64,000 bases of DNA from Phycisphaerales bacterium UBA2218 (lineage in GTDB: Bacteria; Planctomycetota; Phycisphaerae; Sedimentisphaerales; Anaerobacaceae): assembly GCA_002327785.1 (NCBI GenBank), contig DCUI01000269.1, positions 11,461-75,460 of the forward strand. Direction: 5' to 3'. The position numbers and the translations under genes are program-made. Within the stretch, counting starts at the first letter, position 1; each line of letters begins with the position of its first letter. Of this stretch, positions 1-8,658 are shown piece after piece. The notes under the pieces were generated by a model. That model made no database searches and was not told the origin of the DNA. It was given only the letters and a program-made list of their open reading frames with translations.

Positions 1-56
1 TGGCAGGAACCGGGGCAGGCGATGGTGTGGAGGAGCAGGACAGAGCCGGGATCTGA
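1..56 (+). CDS. possible C-terminal end of a gene cut by the window edge
   Basis: The frame beginning at base 3 is open and ends at a TGA at 54-56. It gives a short hydrophilic tail ending EEQDRAGI. Only 17 codons are visible, so no family can be named. The main support is positional: a REP-like element starts at base 57, and the other two copies of that element in this window also sit at the 3' end of a gene. It could equally be a chance open stretch. Confidence 0.25.
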   Translation, partial: AGTGAGDGVEEQDRAGI

Positions 57-200
57 GAACGTGTATGAAAAGTGGCACGGGCATCCTGCCCGTGGGGTCT
101 GGTGGCATCGGCGTCCCTCGATCGGGTCGGGGGCAGGCTCTCCCGATGATTCATGGGCTGGAAGCCCATGCCACGTTGAGCCGGGTTTTCATACACGTTC
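57..200. repeat. REP-like palindromic element, long copy (copy 1)
   Basis: Bases 57-71 and 186-200 form a perfect 15-bp inverted repeat that brackets the element. Inside it, 72-82 pairs with 164-174 with one mismatch. Two perfect 8-bp hairpins follow: CACGGGCA/TGCCCGTG at 76-94 and CATGGGCT/AGCCCATG at 152-170, each with a 3-nt loop. The same two-hairpin core occurs as a 50-bp unit at 19133-19182 and 43157-43206. This copy carries about 57 extra bases between its hairpins. No transposase is encoded nearby, so it is read as a non-autonomous REP/MITE-type repeat. Nothing else is seen between 201 and 356. Confidence 0.75.
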
Positions 201-356
201 TGATGGACTTCTTTGTCTTCCCCAAGGTTTCGCCCGATACCGTGGTGGATCGTGAGACGAGACTCCTGCTGGGCGGGATCCTCGCGGAGGAATACCCGCG
301 GGCTCTGCGTCAGATTATCCATGCAGATCGCATCGACGGTCAGCGGGCCATGCACT

Positions 357-3300
357 TTACGGCCGGCCTGGTGAGGGCGAGGCCCCTTGCCAATTGGCGG
401 GGTCGTTGCCACTGTGGGCGGTGTCCAGATTGATCCGGTGGAGGGTCTGGCCTCGACCGTCGGGGCCGGCAGGCCACGGAGCCACGTCACTGTAGATCAC
501 CTCATCCACGATGGCCCAACCCGCGGTGTCCGTCACATCGTCGCCGGGTTGCGTTTTCTCCAGGCCCAGCCTCTCGCCATGGTTCGACAGGTTGCCCTGC
601 CAAGGCCCGAGAATCTGAAAGCCCGGGGCCAACGCGGAGTTGCCGTAGGCCGCTGTGAAGACAGCCAGCCTGGTAGTCTCCACAAGTGGGTCGAAACCAA
701 CGATCACCAGCCGCCCGCCGGCGAGGATCGAAGCCCCTGCAGAAAAGTCGTAGCTCACTGCGCCGTCCAGCCGCCAGACGATGTCGTCGCCGGCCAGGGT
801 GACCGGCTGGCTCGTCGGATTGTACAACTCGACGTATTCGTCGTTCGGGTCGATGGGATGATACATGATCTCCGAGATCATCACGTCGAGGATCGGGGCA
901 GAGTTCGCCAAGCCCTTGGATGGCGTCATCCGCTGCCAGTACGGCCCGCCGTCCGGATAGCGCCCGCGGGTCACGTCCGGCTCCTGGGCCTTGAATCGGA
1001 TCGCGTCCACGATCCGGTCCTGAGCCGTGCCCGGCAGGTACGACAGCACGATCTCGTCCCCGTTCCAACCCAGGCCGAACTCATGGATGCCGTCGAAGCT
1101 TCTATAGCCCTTCGCCGCAATGGTGCCGGCCGAAATGCCGAGCTTCTTTGGCTCGGCCACGTCGTCGCTGAGATACCAGCCGGCGAGGCTCACGGCGGAG
1201 GCCGTCGGATTGTACAGCTCGATCCAGTCGCCGCCGCTCGTCGCGTTGGCCATGAACTCGTTGATCACGAGCGTCTGCGCGGCAACAGGATCGTCCTGGC
1301 CCGGCGAGCCGTCCCGGTATGCAGAAGCACGCCAGTTGCCCGGATAGTTCAGAGAACCCTGCGGCTCGTTGGGCACCGCCGAATCCAGAGGGACGAGCGA
1401 GTGGCCGCCGCCGTCGGCCGCGACGGGCCAACCGGAATCGTCGCCGTACTCGAATTCCGCGATCGTGCCGTTCCAGTAGTCCACGAGCGAGACCTGCTCG
1501 CCCGCGTTCGCCAGTTTGCCCTCATATTGGCCGGCGATCCGGCTCGAAAGGGTCTGGCCGTAACGGGATTCGTATGCGGCCTTATTCTTGACGACGAGCA
1601 CGAACTGCCCTGGACCGAGTGTCGTGACGTCACTGCCGGCGAAGTGGAACGCAATGCCACTGGTGAATGAAACGCCGTATAGATCGAGCGCCTCGTCGCC
1701 GGTATTCTTGAGCTCGATGAACTCGAACTCATCGCCGTCCATCGCGTCGTTCGGCGAAGGATTGTACATCAGCTCGGTGATTCGCAGGTCCGCCAGGACA
1801 CCTGCCGCGACGGGCTCACCCGCCACGAACTGGACCGGAGCGGACCAGTGGCTCCATCGGCCGCTGGTGTCTCTCATCTTACAGCGGACGCGATAGGTCC
1901 GGCCTGCGCGAACCACGGAGGCCGGGATCGTCACATCGCGATTGAACACGGTCAGATCATCGCTCTCCCAGGCCGCCTCGATTTCATATTTGCCCGGGGT
2001 CTTCTTGTAGACCGCTGTGACGGCGGCCGGCGTATCCTCGGTCTGGGATTTCTCCGCGGTCAGTCGAACGTCGATGAAGCAGTCCGAGCTGCCGCTGATT
2101 GAGGAGTTGAGCACCTGGACGGCGATCACGTTCTTGCCCTGGACCAGGCGGGTGCGCGGATCACCGAGGTCAAACTGGCGGAAGGTCGAATCCTCAATGG
2201 CGGATATTGCAGCGGCATTGTAGGGCAACTCTGCCGAGGGAACGTTGTCCTGATAGATGAGATTGCCGTTGATCCAGATGTTGACCCCATCGTCATATTT
2301 GACGTCCAGGATCAACGTGTCGAAGCTGCTGAGGTTGGTCACGTTGAACGTGTTTCGCAGGTACACCGTGGTGTAGGCGCCTTGCATGTCGCTGAGGTTG
2401 GTCACGATGAAGGTTTCACCGAAGCCGATTGCCGTGCGTCCTTGGAGCCATTGGGAATCGTCGAAATCCAGGAGCCGCCAGGCTCCAGCCGTCGCCGAGG
2501 GTTCTGCAATGCCCTTGAAGTAGCGCCACGAGGCGCCTTCCGGCAGCAGGACCGTGCCGGCGCCGCCGCCGGTGGTCGTGGCCGTCTGGGGTCTGGAGCC
2601 GGCCGATACCTCGGCGATCCGCCACTTCATCGCCGCAAACGTCTGGGCGCCCTGCGGGTCGCTGTAGTCATTCGTGCGGAACGTCAGGGCGTTGACGGGG
2701 AACTCGGCCGGCCCCGTGGCAGCGACGACCGGCGTCGAAGGGGCCAGCGGGTCCTCCCGGTAGGTGTTGAACGCCCGATTGTTGGACACCACGTAGTCCT
2801 TCATGATCTGCACCATGCCCCTGAAGTCCTTCGTGGCGGCCACCTGGTAAAACCGACCCTGCCCCGCCTTGCGCGAATCCACGTAGCCCGAGGTCATGAT
2901 CGGGTTGTAGTCCCACATGGCGCGGTCGGCGCCGACGAAGGTCGGCCCGCCGGTCGGCGGATCGATGATGTTCGCCAGGTCATCGAGCATCTGGTATGCC
3001 TGGTCGTTGTTGTAGAGCAGGTCCATGAACTCGCGTTGACGGTTCTGGTATTCGACCTGGAGGTTGGGATTGGAGAAGATCCCGTTCCTCGTGAAATCAT
3101 CCGCGCCGCCGCCGTACATGTTGTTGGCCCACGTCAGGTCCAGGTCCCACGGCAGAATAGCCCACTGGCTGGTCTCGGGATCATGGTAGAAGAACCAGTT
3201 CTTGCCGCCTTCCATGTCGCCATGGTGGATGCCTTCGACCGTGCAGCGGAAGCCGTAGTAGGGATCCAGATTGACGTTCTGTCGCCACCATGCCTCCTGC

Positions 3301-5093
3301 GGTCGAGCACGGTACCCGTTCACAAACGCAACCAGGTCGGAATGGTTGCTGGGCTGGGTCGGCCCCTGGTTATTGAGGGCGCCGCCGCCCGGGCCGGCAT
3401 CCTCGGCCCACTGATCCATCTTGAAAAGGTTCCCGTCCGGCAGGCCGTGCTCGTCGAGGAACCGGCCGTCCATCTGCTCGATGGTCATGTAGAGGCCCCA
3501 GAAGTCCCCGTCGTACTGGGTGGCCCCGACCTCGGCGGCCTCGTCGATCACGCGAAAGTGCACCCAGTTCGTTTTCGACGCCGGACAACCCATCAGGTCG
3601 AAAAGCTTGAAGCCCGCGGCCTCGAACATGCCCTGCTCACCCCGATGCTGGTAGTCGCCCTGCTGAATACAGGCGGAGAAGTTGATCTTGGCCCACTTCG
3701 TGCCGTACGCCCGCCCGTAGTCGTCACGGGCCTGGAAATAATGTCCCCTATTCAGATCGAATTTTGGCATATTCTTGCCCATAGCGTACCGCCAGACCCC
3801 GCCGCGGGCGCGGAAGTGAATGTGGTCATAGACCTCACCGTCGTAAACAAGCGTTCCCGCCCAAGGGTAGTCGCTGCCCTGGTACTGGCCCTTCTGGGCG
3901 CCGGGCATATAGAAGGCGTCGAGCATGTCCTGCTTCTTGGCGATCAGGTGATAGACGGGCAGGCTCCGCATCACTTCCCGGCTGTACTCCACGACGGTCT
4001 GGCCCGACCGGACCGCACCCTTCCAGCCGGGAACTCCATCATAGACGAAGTACGCGAAGTTCGGCTGGGGGTCGTCCGCATAGGGCACGGTCACCATACT
4101 CCCGAGGTTGTCCTCCGCGATGATCTGATAGCGGACCAGCCAACGATGCACCTGTACCGAGGCCGGAATCTCAACGGTGAACACACCATCCTCCGCCACG
4201 GCATCCCCATCGAGGCCGTCATCGTGCATCGGCACCGTCATCCACGTCATCGCGTACTGCGCATCCTGGCGGGCCACGTACTTGCCCGGCGTAACCACCT
4301 GGTACGCCAGCGTCACGGTCGCAACGCCGTCGGGATCGGTGGCTTTTGCCGTGATTGTCACGACCTTGCCGGAGGCCGGCTGCTTCGGCGAATGTGCCAC
4401 CTGCCGAACCTGAGGCGGCACGCCGGCGGACATCACCGCACTGTTCGCGGCCATAGGCGTGGGCCGTGCAGACCGCCAACTGCCTCCCAGATCGTTGTCC
4501 GCTGCCGGATTGATGAGCTGCATGGAGCCGCCCGTTCCAGCGGTGCTGCCGGACATCGGATCGCCAACCGTCGGCCAGGGAAAGCCGAGCTGGTAGCTGA
4601 CCTCATCGACAATCTTGCCGGCGGCATCGCACAGGACCACGCGATCGCCCTCGTTGTCCAGCTTACCGCCGAACGGCCCGAGCACACGAGACGAATACGT
4701 CGCCTGCTTGAGCGTGGTCCATTTGGCCTTGGCGTCGTCCGGGTCCTGGGTCACGATCAGATACCCTCCCGCAGGCAGGCTCGTCCCGGCCGGGAAGGTA
4801 TAGAAAACGCCCCCGTCGAGCCGCCAGCCGGCCAGACTCACCGCCTCCGTCCCGGCGTTGTAGAGCTCGACGAACTCGACGTGTTCTGTCTTCACGTCGG
4901 GGTCCACATGCAATTCGTTGATAACCACCTCGGGACCGGCCTGGAGCAGAATGCCCACAGAACCGCCGGAATCCGCCGCGTACGCGGCGCCCTCTCCCCC
5001 CGGACCACCGAAAAGGCAATCCACACAGACGCCCAAAAACCAGAGAACCATTGCCGAGACAATAACAGATGCGAGCCTTCTTGATATGACCAC
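357..5093 (-). CDS. large secreted lamin-tail / CotH-kinase-like protein
   Basis: A 1578-residue protein with an N-terminal signal segment (about residues 8-40, ending near AYA), so exported. A lamin-tail (LTD) domain follows at about 55-150 (VVINELHVDP, VEFVELYNAG, SLAGWRLDGG). A CotH-like region lies at about 375-780 (HIHFRARGGVWRYAMGKN, WGLYMTIEQMDG, ILPWDLDLTW). The C-terminal part has at least three more LTD units (ITELMYNPSP, VINEFMANAT, ISEIMYHPID). CotH proteins are atypical protein kinases in spore coats; in environmental bacteria they occur in large surface or secreted proteins, so a cell-envelope or extracellular role is inferred and the substrate is unknown. The start is a GTG preceded by AGAGG with a 7-nt spacer; an ATG at 5100 is out of frame. 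It has its own promoter upstream. Confidence 0.85.
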   Translation of the reverse strand: MVISRRLASVIVSAMVLWFLGVCVDCLFGGPGGEGAAYAADSGGSVGILLQAGPEVVINELHVDPDVKTEHVEFVELYNAGTEAVSLAGWRLDGGVFYTFPAGTSLPAGGYLIVTQDPDDAKAKWTTLKQATYSSRVLGPFGGKLDNEGDRVVLCDAAGKIVDEVSYQLGFPWPTVGDPMSGSTAGTGGSMQLINPAADNDLGGSWRSARPTPMAANSAVMSAGVPPQVRQVAHSPKQPASGKVVTITAKATDPDGVATVTLAYQVVTPGKYVARQDAQYAMTWMTVPMHDDGLDGDAVAEDGVFTVEIPASVQVHRWLVRYQIIAEDNLGSMVTVPYADDPQPNFAYFVYDGVPGWKGAVRSGQTVVEYSREVMRSLPVYHLIAKKQDMLDAFYMPGAQKGQYQGSDYPWAGTLVYDGEVYDHIHFRARGGVWRYAMGKNMPKFDLNRGHYFQARDDYGRAYGTKWAKINFSACIQQGDYQHRGEQGMFEAAGFKLFDLMGCPASKTNWVHFRVIDEAAEVGATQYDGDFWGLYMTIEQMDGRFLDEHGLPDGNLFKMDQWAEDAGPGGGALNNQGPTQPSNHSDLVAFVNGYRARPQEAWWRQNVNLDPYYGFRCTVEGIHHGDMEGGKNWFFYHDPETSQWAILPWDLDLTWANNMYGGGADDFTRNGIFSNPNLQVEYQNRQREFMDLLYNNDQAYQMLDDLANIIDPPTGGPTFVGADRAMWDYNPIMTSGYVDSRKAGQGRFYQVAATKDFRGMVQIMKDYVVSNNRAFNTYREDPLAPSTPVVAATGPAEFPVNALTFRTNDYSDPQGAQTFAAMKWRIAEVSAGSRPQTATTTGGGAGTVLLPEGASWRYFKGIAEPSATAGAWRLLDFDDSQWLQGRTAIGFGETFIVTNLSDMQGAYTTVYLRNTFNVTNLSSFDTLILDVKYDDGVNIWINGNLIYQDNVPSAELPYNAAAISAIEDSTFRQFDLGDPRTRLVQGKNVIAVQVLNSSISGSSDCFIDVRLTAEKSQTEDTPAAVTAVYKKTPGKYEIEAAWESDDLTVFNRDVTIPASVVRAGRTYRVRCKMRDTSGRWSHWSAPVQFVAGEPVAAGVLADLRITELMYNPSPNDAMDGDEFEFIELKNTGDEALDLYGVSFTSGIAFHFAGSDVTTLGPGQFVLVVKNKAAYESRYGQTLSSRIAGQYEGKLANAGEQVSLVDYWNGTIAEFEYGDDSGWPVAADGGGHSLVPLDSAVPNEPQGSLNYPGNWRASAYRDGSPGQDDPVAAQTLVINEFMANATSGGDWIELYNPTASAVSLAGWYLSDDVAEPKKLGISAGTIAAKGYRSFDGIHEFGLGWNGDEIVLSYLPGTAQDRIVDAIRFKAQEPDVTRGRYPDGGPYWQRMTPSKGLANSAPILDVMISEIMYHPIDPNDEYVELYNPTSQPVTLAGDDIVWRLDGAVSYDFSAGASILAGGRLVIVGFDPLVETTRLAVFTAAYGNSALAPGFQILGPWQGNLSNHGERLGLEKTQPGDDVTDTAGWAIVDEVIYSDVAPWPAGPDGRGQTLHRINLDTAHSGNDPANWQGASPSPGRP

Positions 5094-5192
5094 GTTTCAT
5101 CCTCTTTTTTACTGCCTTGTGCGCCGGGCTATCGAGCGGACGCCGCAGCCAGGGGGACTCACGAACCGCACCCGCTCTCGTGATTCCCTATC

Positions 5193-5224
5193 ATTTTACC
5201 CAACTTGACACAGTCAGGTCAAGT
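5193..5224 (-). promoter_or_regulatory. promoter with overlapping palindrome upstream of the LTD/CotH gene
   Basis: On the minus strand a TTGACC -35 (5217-5222) lies 18 bp from a TAAAAT -10 (5193-5198). The -35 is embedded in the palindrome ACTTGAC-8-GTCAAGT (5203-5209 / 5218-5224), which looks like an operator. This would give a leader of about 90 nt before the GTG start at 5093. Confidence 0.45.
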
Positions 5225-5267
5225 AAGAACGCCACCGGATCCATTCTCGGACGCGAATGGATGCCAA

Positions 5268-6302
5268 TCACGACCGTGCGAGCATGACCTCGCGGAGTTC
5301 CCGTCGGTTGCGGCGGAGCCACTTGGTCTTGCGCAAGATCATCTCCAGAAAGGCCTGCCCGGAATGGCTGCCGAAGAACCCCGTGGCGGCAACCGGCAGG
5401 ACGGCCTCGGCGATCATCGTCTCGACCATCATGTCGATCAGACCGTAGCGTTTTCGCTCGCTGAGCCGGGTGATTTCCTGGTAGCCGTTGAAGAACTCGA
5501 AGAGCCGGCCGCGGTCGAAATGGGCGGACCACTGGGTCGGGTCCGGCCGGTCGCCCACGATCGAGAATTGCAGCATGCCATTGGCCAGGTCCGTCACCGC
5601 AGGCGCATAGCGGATCGAGTCGAAATCAACCACGGCGGCTACCTTGTGGCCCTCGAACAGGAGGTTCCCAGGGTGCCAATCACCGTGTACGACCTGCCTC
5701 TTCCAGGATGGAAAACCGAGTTGGTTCACACGCACGCACGACTTCTCGTACCTCAACAGCAACTCATCGGCAACCGCGTGCATCCTCCGGGCGGCTTCCG
5801 TCCGCTTGTCCGCGCTGATCAGCCTCAAGTGCCGCCGGACGAGAACCGCGTCGTGGAAGCACAATGGCGAAGGCTCATCGTGTCCCTTGAAGTCGGCCAG
5901 GTGTTTGTGGAACAGCGCCAGTTGTCGGCCGGCCTCGCGGGTCGCCTCGGCCGAGCCGTCGTATCGCGAGCCCTCCACGTACCGGAAAAACTCATAGATG
6001 TGATTGTCCACATTCAGGGCGGTGGTCCCTTCGTTGACCGTCGCCAGCAGGCTCGTCACCGGGAATGATCGGGCGGCAAGCTGCTTCTGCACGGCGTGGG
6101 CGAGGCCGACCCGCTCCACATCGTCCCGACCGCGGGGCCGGCGCTTGAGCAGATAGGTCCCCTTCTCGGCGGCGACCACCACTTTCGGGGCCCGACTATT
6201 ACCCACCGACAGAGGCCGGACTTGATGCACGATCCCGATGTCATACCGGCTCAGGACCCGCACCAGCTCCTCAGAAGAAAAATGGGCACCACCTCTGGGC
6301 AT
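5268..6302 (-). CDS. APH/CotS-family phosphotransferase (small-molecule or protein kinase fold)
   Basis: A 344-residue protein of the aminoglycoside/choline phosphotransferase fold. Visible elements are the putative nucleotide-binding lysine in TYLLKRR (about K53), the catalytic loop HGDWHPGNLLF (206-216) and the metal-binding DFD (226-228). The open frame extends upstream to 6689, but that extension is low-complexity arginine/glycine sequence lying over a gene remnant. The ATG at 6302, just before the conserved-looking GGAHFSSEELVRVLSRYDIG, is therefore preferred; its Shine-Dalgarno is poor because GGGAG is only 1 nt away. The family includes CotS, homoserine kinase type II and antibiotic kinases; the substrate cannot be told from sequence. 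It lies downstream of apbE and ydcF on the same strand. Confidence 0.8.
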   Translation of the reverse strand: MPRGGAHFSSEELVRVLSRYDIGIVHQVRPLSVGNSRAPKVVVAAEKGTYLLKRRPRGRDDVERVGLAHAVQKQLAARSFPVTSLLATVNEGTTALNVDNHIYEFFRYVEGSRYDGSAEATREAGRQLALFHKHLADFKGHDEPSPLCFHDAVLVRRHLRLISADKRTEAARRMHAVADELLLRYEKSCVRVNQLGFPSWKRQVVHGDWHPGNLLFEGHKVAAVVDFDSIRYAPAVTDLANGMLQFSIVGDRPDPTQWSAHFDRGRLFEFFNGYQEITRLSERKRYGLIDMMVETMIAEAVLPVAATGFFGSHSGQAFLEMILRKTKWLRRNRRELREVMLARS

Positions 6303-6481
6303 ACTCCCATTATATCGACACTCGTCGCCCCCCGCTTGCCCACAACCGCCCCTTTGACCGCACACGCATACGTCTGATAACCACCCTCTTGTCATTCCGG
6401 GACGGCGGCAATCCGCCGTCTGCGCCCGCGCCCCGTCGCGGTTTCTCAATCGCGAGTAGTAGATTCCAGTCCCCCCCGGCG
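6303..6481. other. short non-coding gap with a GC-rich hairpin
   Basis: Between the kinase gene and the MauE remnant there is a perfect 8-bp hairpin, GACGGCGG-CAAT-CCGCCGTC, at 6401-6420. No T-run follows on either strand, so it is not a clear terminator. Nothing else is recognisable. Confidence 0.4.
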
Positions 6482-6700
6482 CTACTCTCGGGCCGACAGC
6501 AGTTCGCCGCTGGGCTGAGGCTGCCCCTCCGCCTGCTCCGGCTGTGCCGCAGCGAGCATCTGCCATCGTCTGGGCTGCTGGAGAATGAGCCCGGCGTAGG
6601 CCGCCGCACTGACGAGCATACTCAAGATTGCACGGATCAAGGTCAAGTAGCTGATTTTGCCCGCCGCCGAGCCGCTGAAACAGCCGCAACTAATACCGCA
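6482..6700 (-). pseudogene. 3' remnant of a MauE/DoxX-type membrane protein gene
   Basis: On the minus strand, in a frame different from both flanking genes, the sequence reads CGCFSGSAAGKISYLTLIR, then a hydrophobic stretch, then a hydrophilic tail ending GELLSARE and a stop at 6482. A CGCF..GK.SYLTL.R block followed by a last transmembrane helix is typical of the C-terminus of MauE-type DoxX-like proteins in planctomycetes and related phyla (family knowledge). No start codon or upstream membrane part exists: the frame runs straight into the 3' end of ydcF, whose stop is at 6690-6692. The first three-quarters of the gene appear to be deleted. Recognition is by eye and moderately sure. Confidence 0.5.
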
Positions 6701-7457
6701 CGGCGTACCACAGGATGCCGATCCACTCGTGCAGGGCCATCGTGCTCTTTTCGAGGTGGTTCACCTTGGGCGTGATCTTCCCGATGATCTTGGGGTTGGG
6801 ATCGTACATGAAATACACGGGCATGGGCACAATCGTGTCGCGGGGGAAGACCCGACCGAAAACCCATTTGGATCGCATCATGTGCACGGCCGAAGTCACC
6901 ACGCCGATTCGCCTGCCTTCGCTCTTGGGCAGGATCTCGGCCAGGCCGGCGGCGTTCATCATCGTGTTGGCCGAATAGGGCTCGACCACCGTTCGGTCCT
7001 TCGGCACACCCATGGCCACTGCCATCGCCTGCATGACATCGGCCTCGTTCTCGGCGCCGGGCCTTGACGGTCCGCCGCAAAACGCGATCACTTGGGCGCT
7101 GCTGTTCTTGAAGTACTCCACGCCGTGATAGAGCCTGGGGAAGGCAAGGCGCGACAACTCTGCCTCCCGCCGCAGATGACCCGACGGGTAGGTGCCGCCA
7201 CCGAGAATCACGACCACGTCGAGCGTCTTCAGCACTTCGGGAGCAGGGGCTGGGTAACGACACTCCAGTGAATACGTCAGCAGATTCGCCACCGGGTCCA
7301 GACTGAAGACCAGCAGGACCAACATGCCGGCCAGCACAGAGCACCACCCGATCCTGGAGCGTCTCTTGCCGTGACTGAAACGAGTCAGAATCAGGCCCGC
7401 CGCCGTCAGCAGCAGCACCCAGACCACCGGTGTCGCAAGCGATTTCAACAAAGTCAT
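6690..7457 (-). CDS. YdcF/SanA-like DUF218 family membrane protein
   Basis: A 255-residue protein with two N-terminal hydrophobic helices (about 8-25 and 37-53), then a DUF218 domain from about residue 79. Seen there are VVVILGGGTYPSG, FCGGPSRPGAENEADVM, VEPYSANTMMNA and VVTSAVHMMRSKWVF, the usual blocks of the family. DUF218 proteins are membrane-anchored with a Rossmann-like domain and are implicated in envelope barrier functions, but their chemistry is unsettled. The C-terminus (HEWIGILWYAVRY) looks complete. It follows apbE by 32 bp on the same strand and is probably co-transcribed with it. Confidence 0.85.
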   Translation of the reverse strand: MTLLKSLATPVVWVLLLTAAGLILTRFSHGKRRSRIGWCSVLAGMLVLLVFSLDPVANLLTYSLECRYPAPAPEVLKTLDVVVILGGGTYPSGHLRREAELSRLAFPRLYHGVEYFKNSSAQVIAFCGGPSRPGAENEADVMQAMAVAMGVPKDRTVVEPYSANTMMNAAGLAEILPKSEGRRIGVVTSAVHMMRSKWVFGRVFPRDTIVPMPVYFMYDPNPKIIGKITPKVNHLEKSTMALHEWIGILWYAVRY

Positions 7458-7489
7458 GGTTCCCTCTGCAATTGATAACCTGCGATTGA

Positions 7490-8551
7490 CTATTTACGGA
7501 CATACGCACGGGCCCCGCTGCTGTAGATAAGCGAGGTTTCATGCCCGGCGGGAATGAGGATCGCCTCGATCCCAGGCAGACGCTCGATCAAGGCCAGGCC
7601 GGCGTCGGGTCCCAGGATATTTACGGCGGTGGACAAGGCGTCGGCGGACGTCGCGTTCGGAGCGATGATCGTGTCGCTGACCAGCTTGGCGGCGCTTCTG
7701 CCGCTGTGAGTGTCCAGGATGTGACTCTGCCTGCGGCCCTTGACGAGGGCGAACCGCCGATAATCGCCGCTCGTGGCGACGCTCGCGTCGGCGATCTCCA
7801 GAACCAGCAGGTACCTTGAAGCGGTGAGGTCACCCGGGGCCACGTTCGGGTCCTGCAGGCCGATTCGCCATTTTTCCTGCCCGCGTGGGGCCCGGCCGAA
7901 ACAGCGGATGTTGCCGCCGAGGTCCACCATGCCGCCCAGGGCACCCCGCTTTTTCATTGCCTCGACCGCCTTGTCCACCGCGTAGCCTTTGGCGATTCCA
8001 CCCAGGTCGATCTTCATCCCTGCTTCAGCGAAGCGGACCGTCATCGCCTTGTCATCCAGGACCAGCTTCTCGAACCCAACCTTCCGGCGGACCTCGGCAA
8101 GGGCCTCCTCGCTCGGGAGTTCGTTCGCCTGCCCCGCCGCTCGCCAGAGGTCCACCAAGGGTCCCACCGTCACATCGAACGTCCCTTGCGAAACCTCGCT
8201 GAAGTGGATCGCCTGGCGGAGAACCTCGAACGTCATCGGATTCACCGGGACGGGGCCCTGGGCCGCATGAAGGTTGACCTGGCTCAACTCAGAATCCTCG
8301 CGATGATAGCTCATCAGGGATTCGACGCGGTCCTGCAACTCGAACGCCGCTTTGATGCAGGCATGGGCCGTCCGTTCGCTTCGAGCGATCGCCACCACGC
8401 GGGAGAACGTGCCCATCACCAATCGGGGACCGCTATCGACCTGGACCGGACTGCGTCCGATGACCGTCAAATACAGAAGGCCCAAAACAAGGGCCAGCCC
8501 GGCGGCGACCGCCACAAGAAGATGCGCCTTTCTCATCAAATTCCTGCTCAA
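7490..8551 (-). CDS. apbE: FAD:protein FMN transferase (ApbE family)
   Basis: 353 residues with an N-terminal membrane or signal helix (about 9-31), so it acts on the outer face of the membrane. ApbE moves FMN from FAD onto Thr of secreted flavoproteins such as RnfG/NqrC subunits. Motifs seen: MGTFS (46-50), the flavin-site DLGGIAKGYAVD (182-193), SGDYRR (261-266), HILDTHSGR (277-285) and the metal-binding TSADALSTAV (301-310). The usual HILxPxTG has Thr in place of Pro here. No target flavoprotein gene is visible in the window. It is divergent from the radical SAM gene across 107 bp. Confidence 0.92.
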   Translation of the reverse strand: MSRNLMRKAHLLVAVAAGLALVLGLLYLTVIGRSPVQVDSGPRLVMGTFSRVVAIARSERTAHACIKAAFELQDRVESLMSYHREDSELSQVNLHAAQGPVPVNPMTFEVLRQAIHFSEVSQGTFDVTVGPLVDLWRAAGQANELPSEEALAEVRRKVGFEKLVLDDKAMTVRFAEAGMKIDLGGIAKGYAVDKAVEAMKKRGALGGMVDLGGNIRCFGRAPRGQEKWRIGLQDPNVAPGDLTASRYLLVLEIADASVATSGDYRRFALVKGRRQSHILDTHSGRSAAKLVSDTIIAPNATSADALSTAVNILGPDAGLALIERLPGIEAILIPAGHETSLIYSSGARAYVRK

Positions 8552-8610
8552 TCGACGATTTACAGTTCACTATCTGTTTTTGGGGCTTCTCCCACCAAAC
8601 CAGCTTCTAT

Positions 8611-8645
8611 CGTAAATCGCAAATCGCAAATCGTAAATCACAAAT
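8611..8645. repeat. five tandem 7-bp repeats (CGYAAAT)
   Basis: Five head-to-tail heptamers, CGTAAAT-CGCAAAT-CGCAAAT-CGTAAAT-CACAAAT, run into the start region of the downstream radical SAM gene. They end where a perfect -10 hexamer begins. Such repeats can change copy number by slippage, and here that would change promoter spacing. Similar degenerate ATTTRCG words occur next to the apbE ends (7483-7499 and 8555-8570). Confidence 0.7.
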
Positions 8646-8646
8646 G

Positions 8647-8652
8647 TATAAT
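8647..8652 (+). promoter_or_regulatory. perfect TATAAT -10 box giving a predicted leaderless transcript
   Basis: TATAAT at 8647-8652 is followed 6 bases later by ATG at 8659, which is about where transcription would start. No Shine-Dalgarno precedes that ATG, which fits a leaderless mRNA. No good -35 is visible; that position falls inside the heptamer repeat. Confidence 0.4.
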
Positions 8653-8658
8653 GGTTCC

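Noticed and set aside
2382..5084. 900-codon open frame on the plus strand opposite the LTD/CotH gene
   Set aside because: It lies entirely antisense to a gene with a signal peptide and recognisable domains. Its product is His/Arg/Val-rich with no motif, as expected for GC-rich antisense frames.
6302..6689. 129-codon N-terminal extension of the APH-like kinase
   Set aside because: Low-complexity arginine/glycine sequence overlapping the MauE remnant; no kinase homology is recognised before residue 130.
8611..8645. Possible CRISPR-like or iteron array
   Set aside because: The unit is only 7 bp with no spacers, and no cas or replication gene is nearby; simple tandem repeat.
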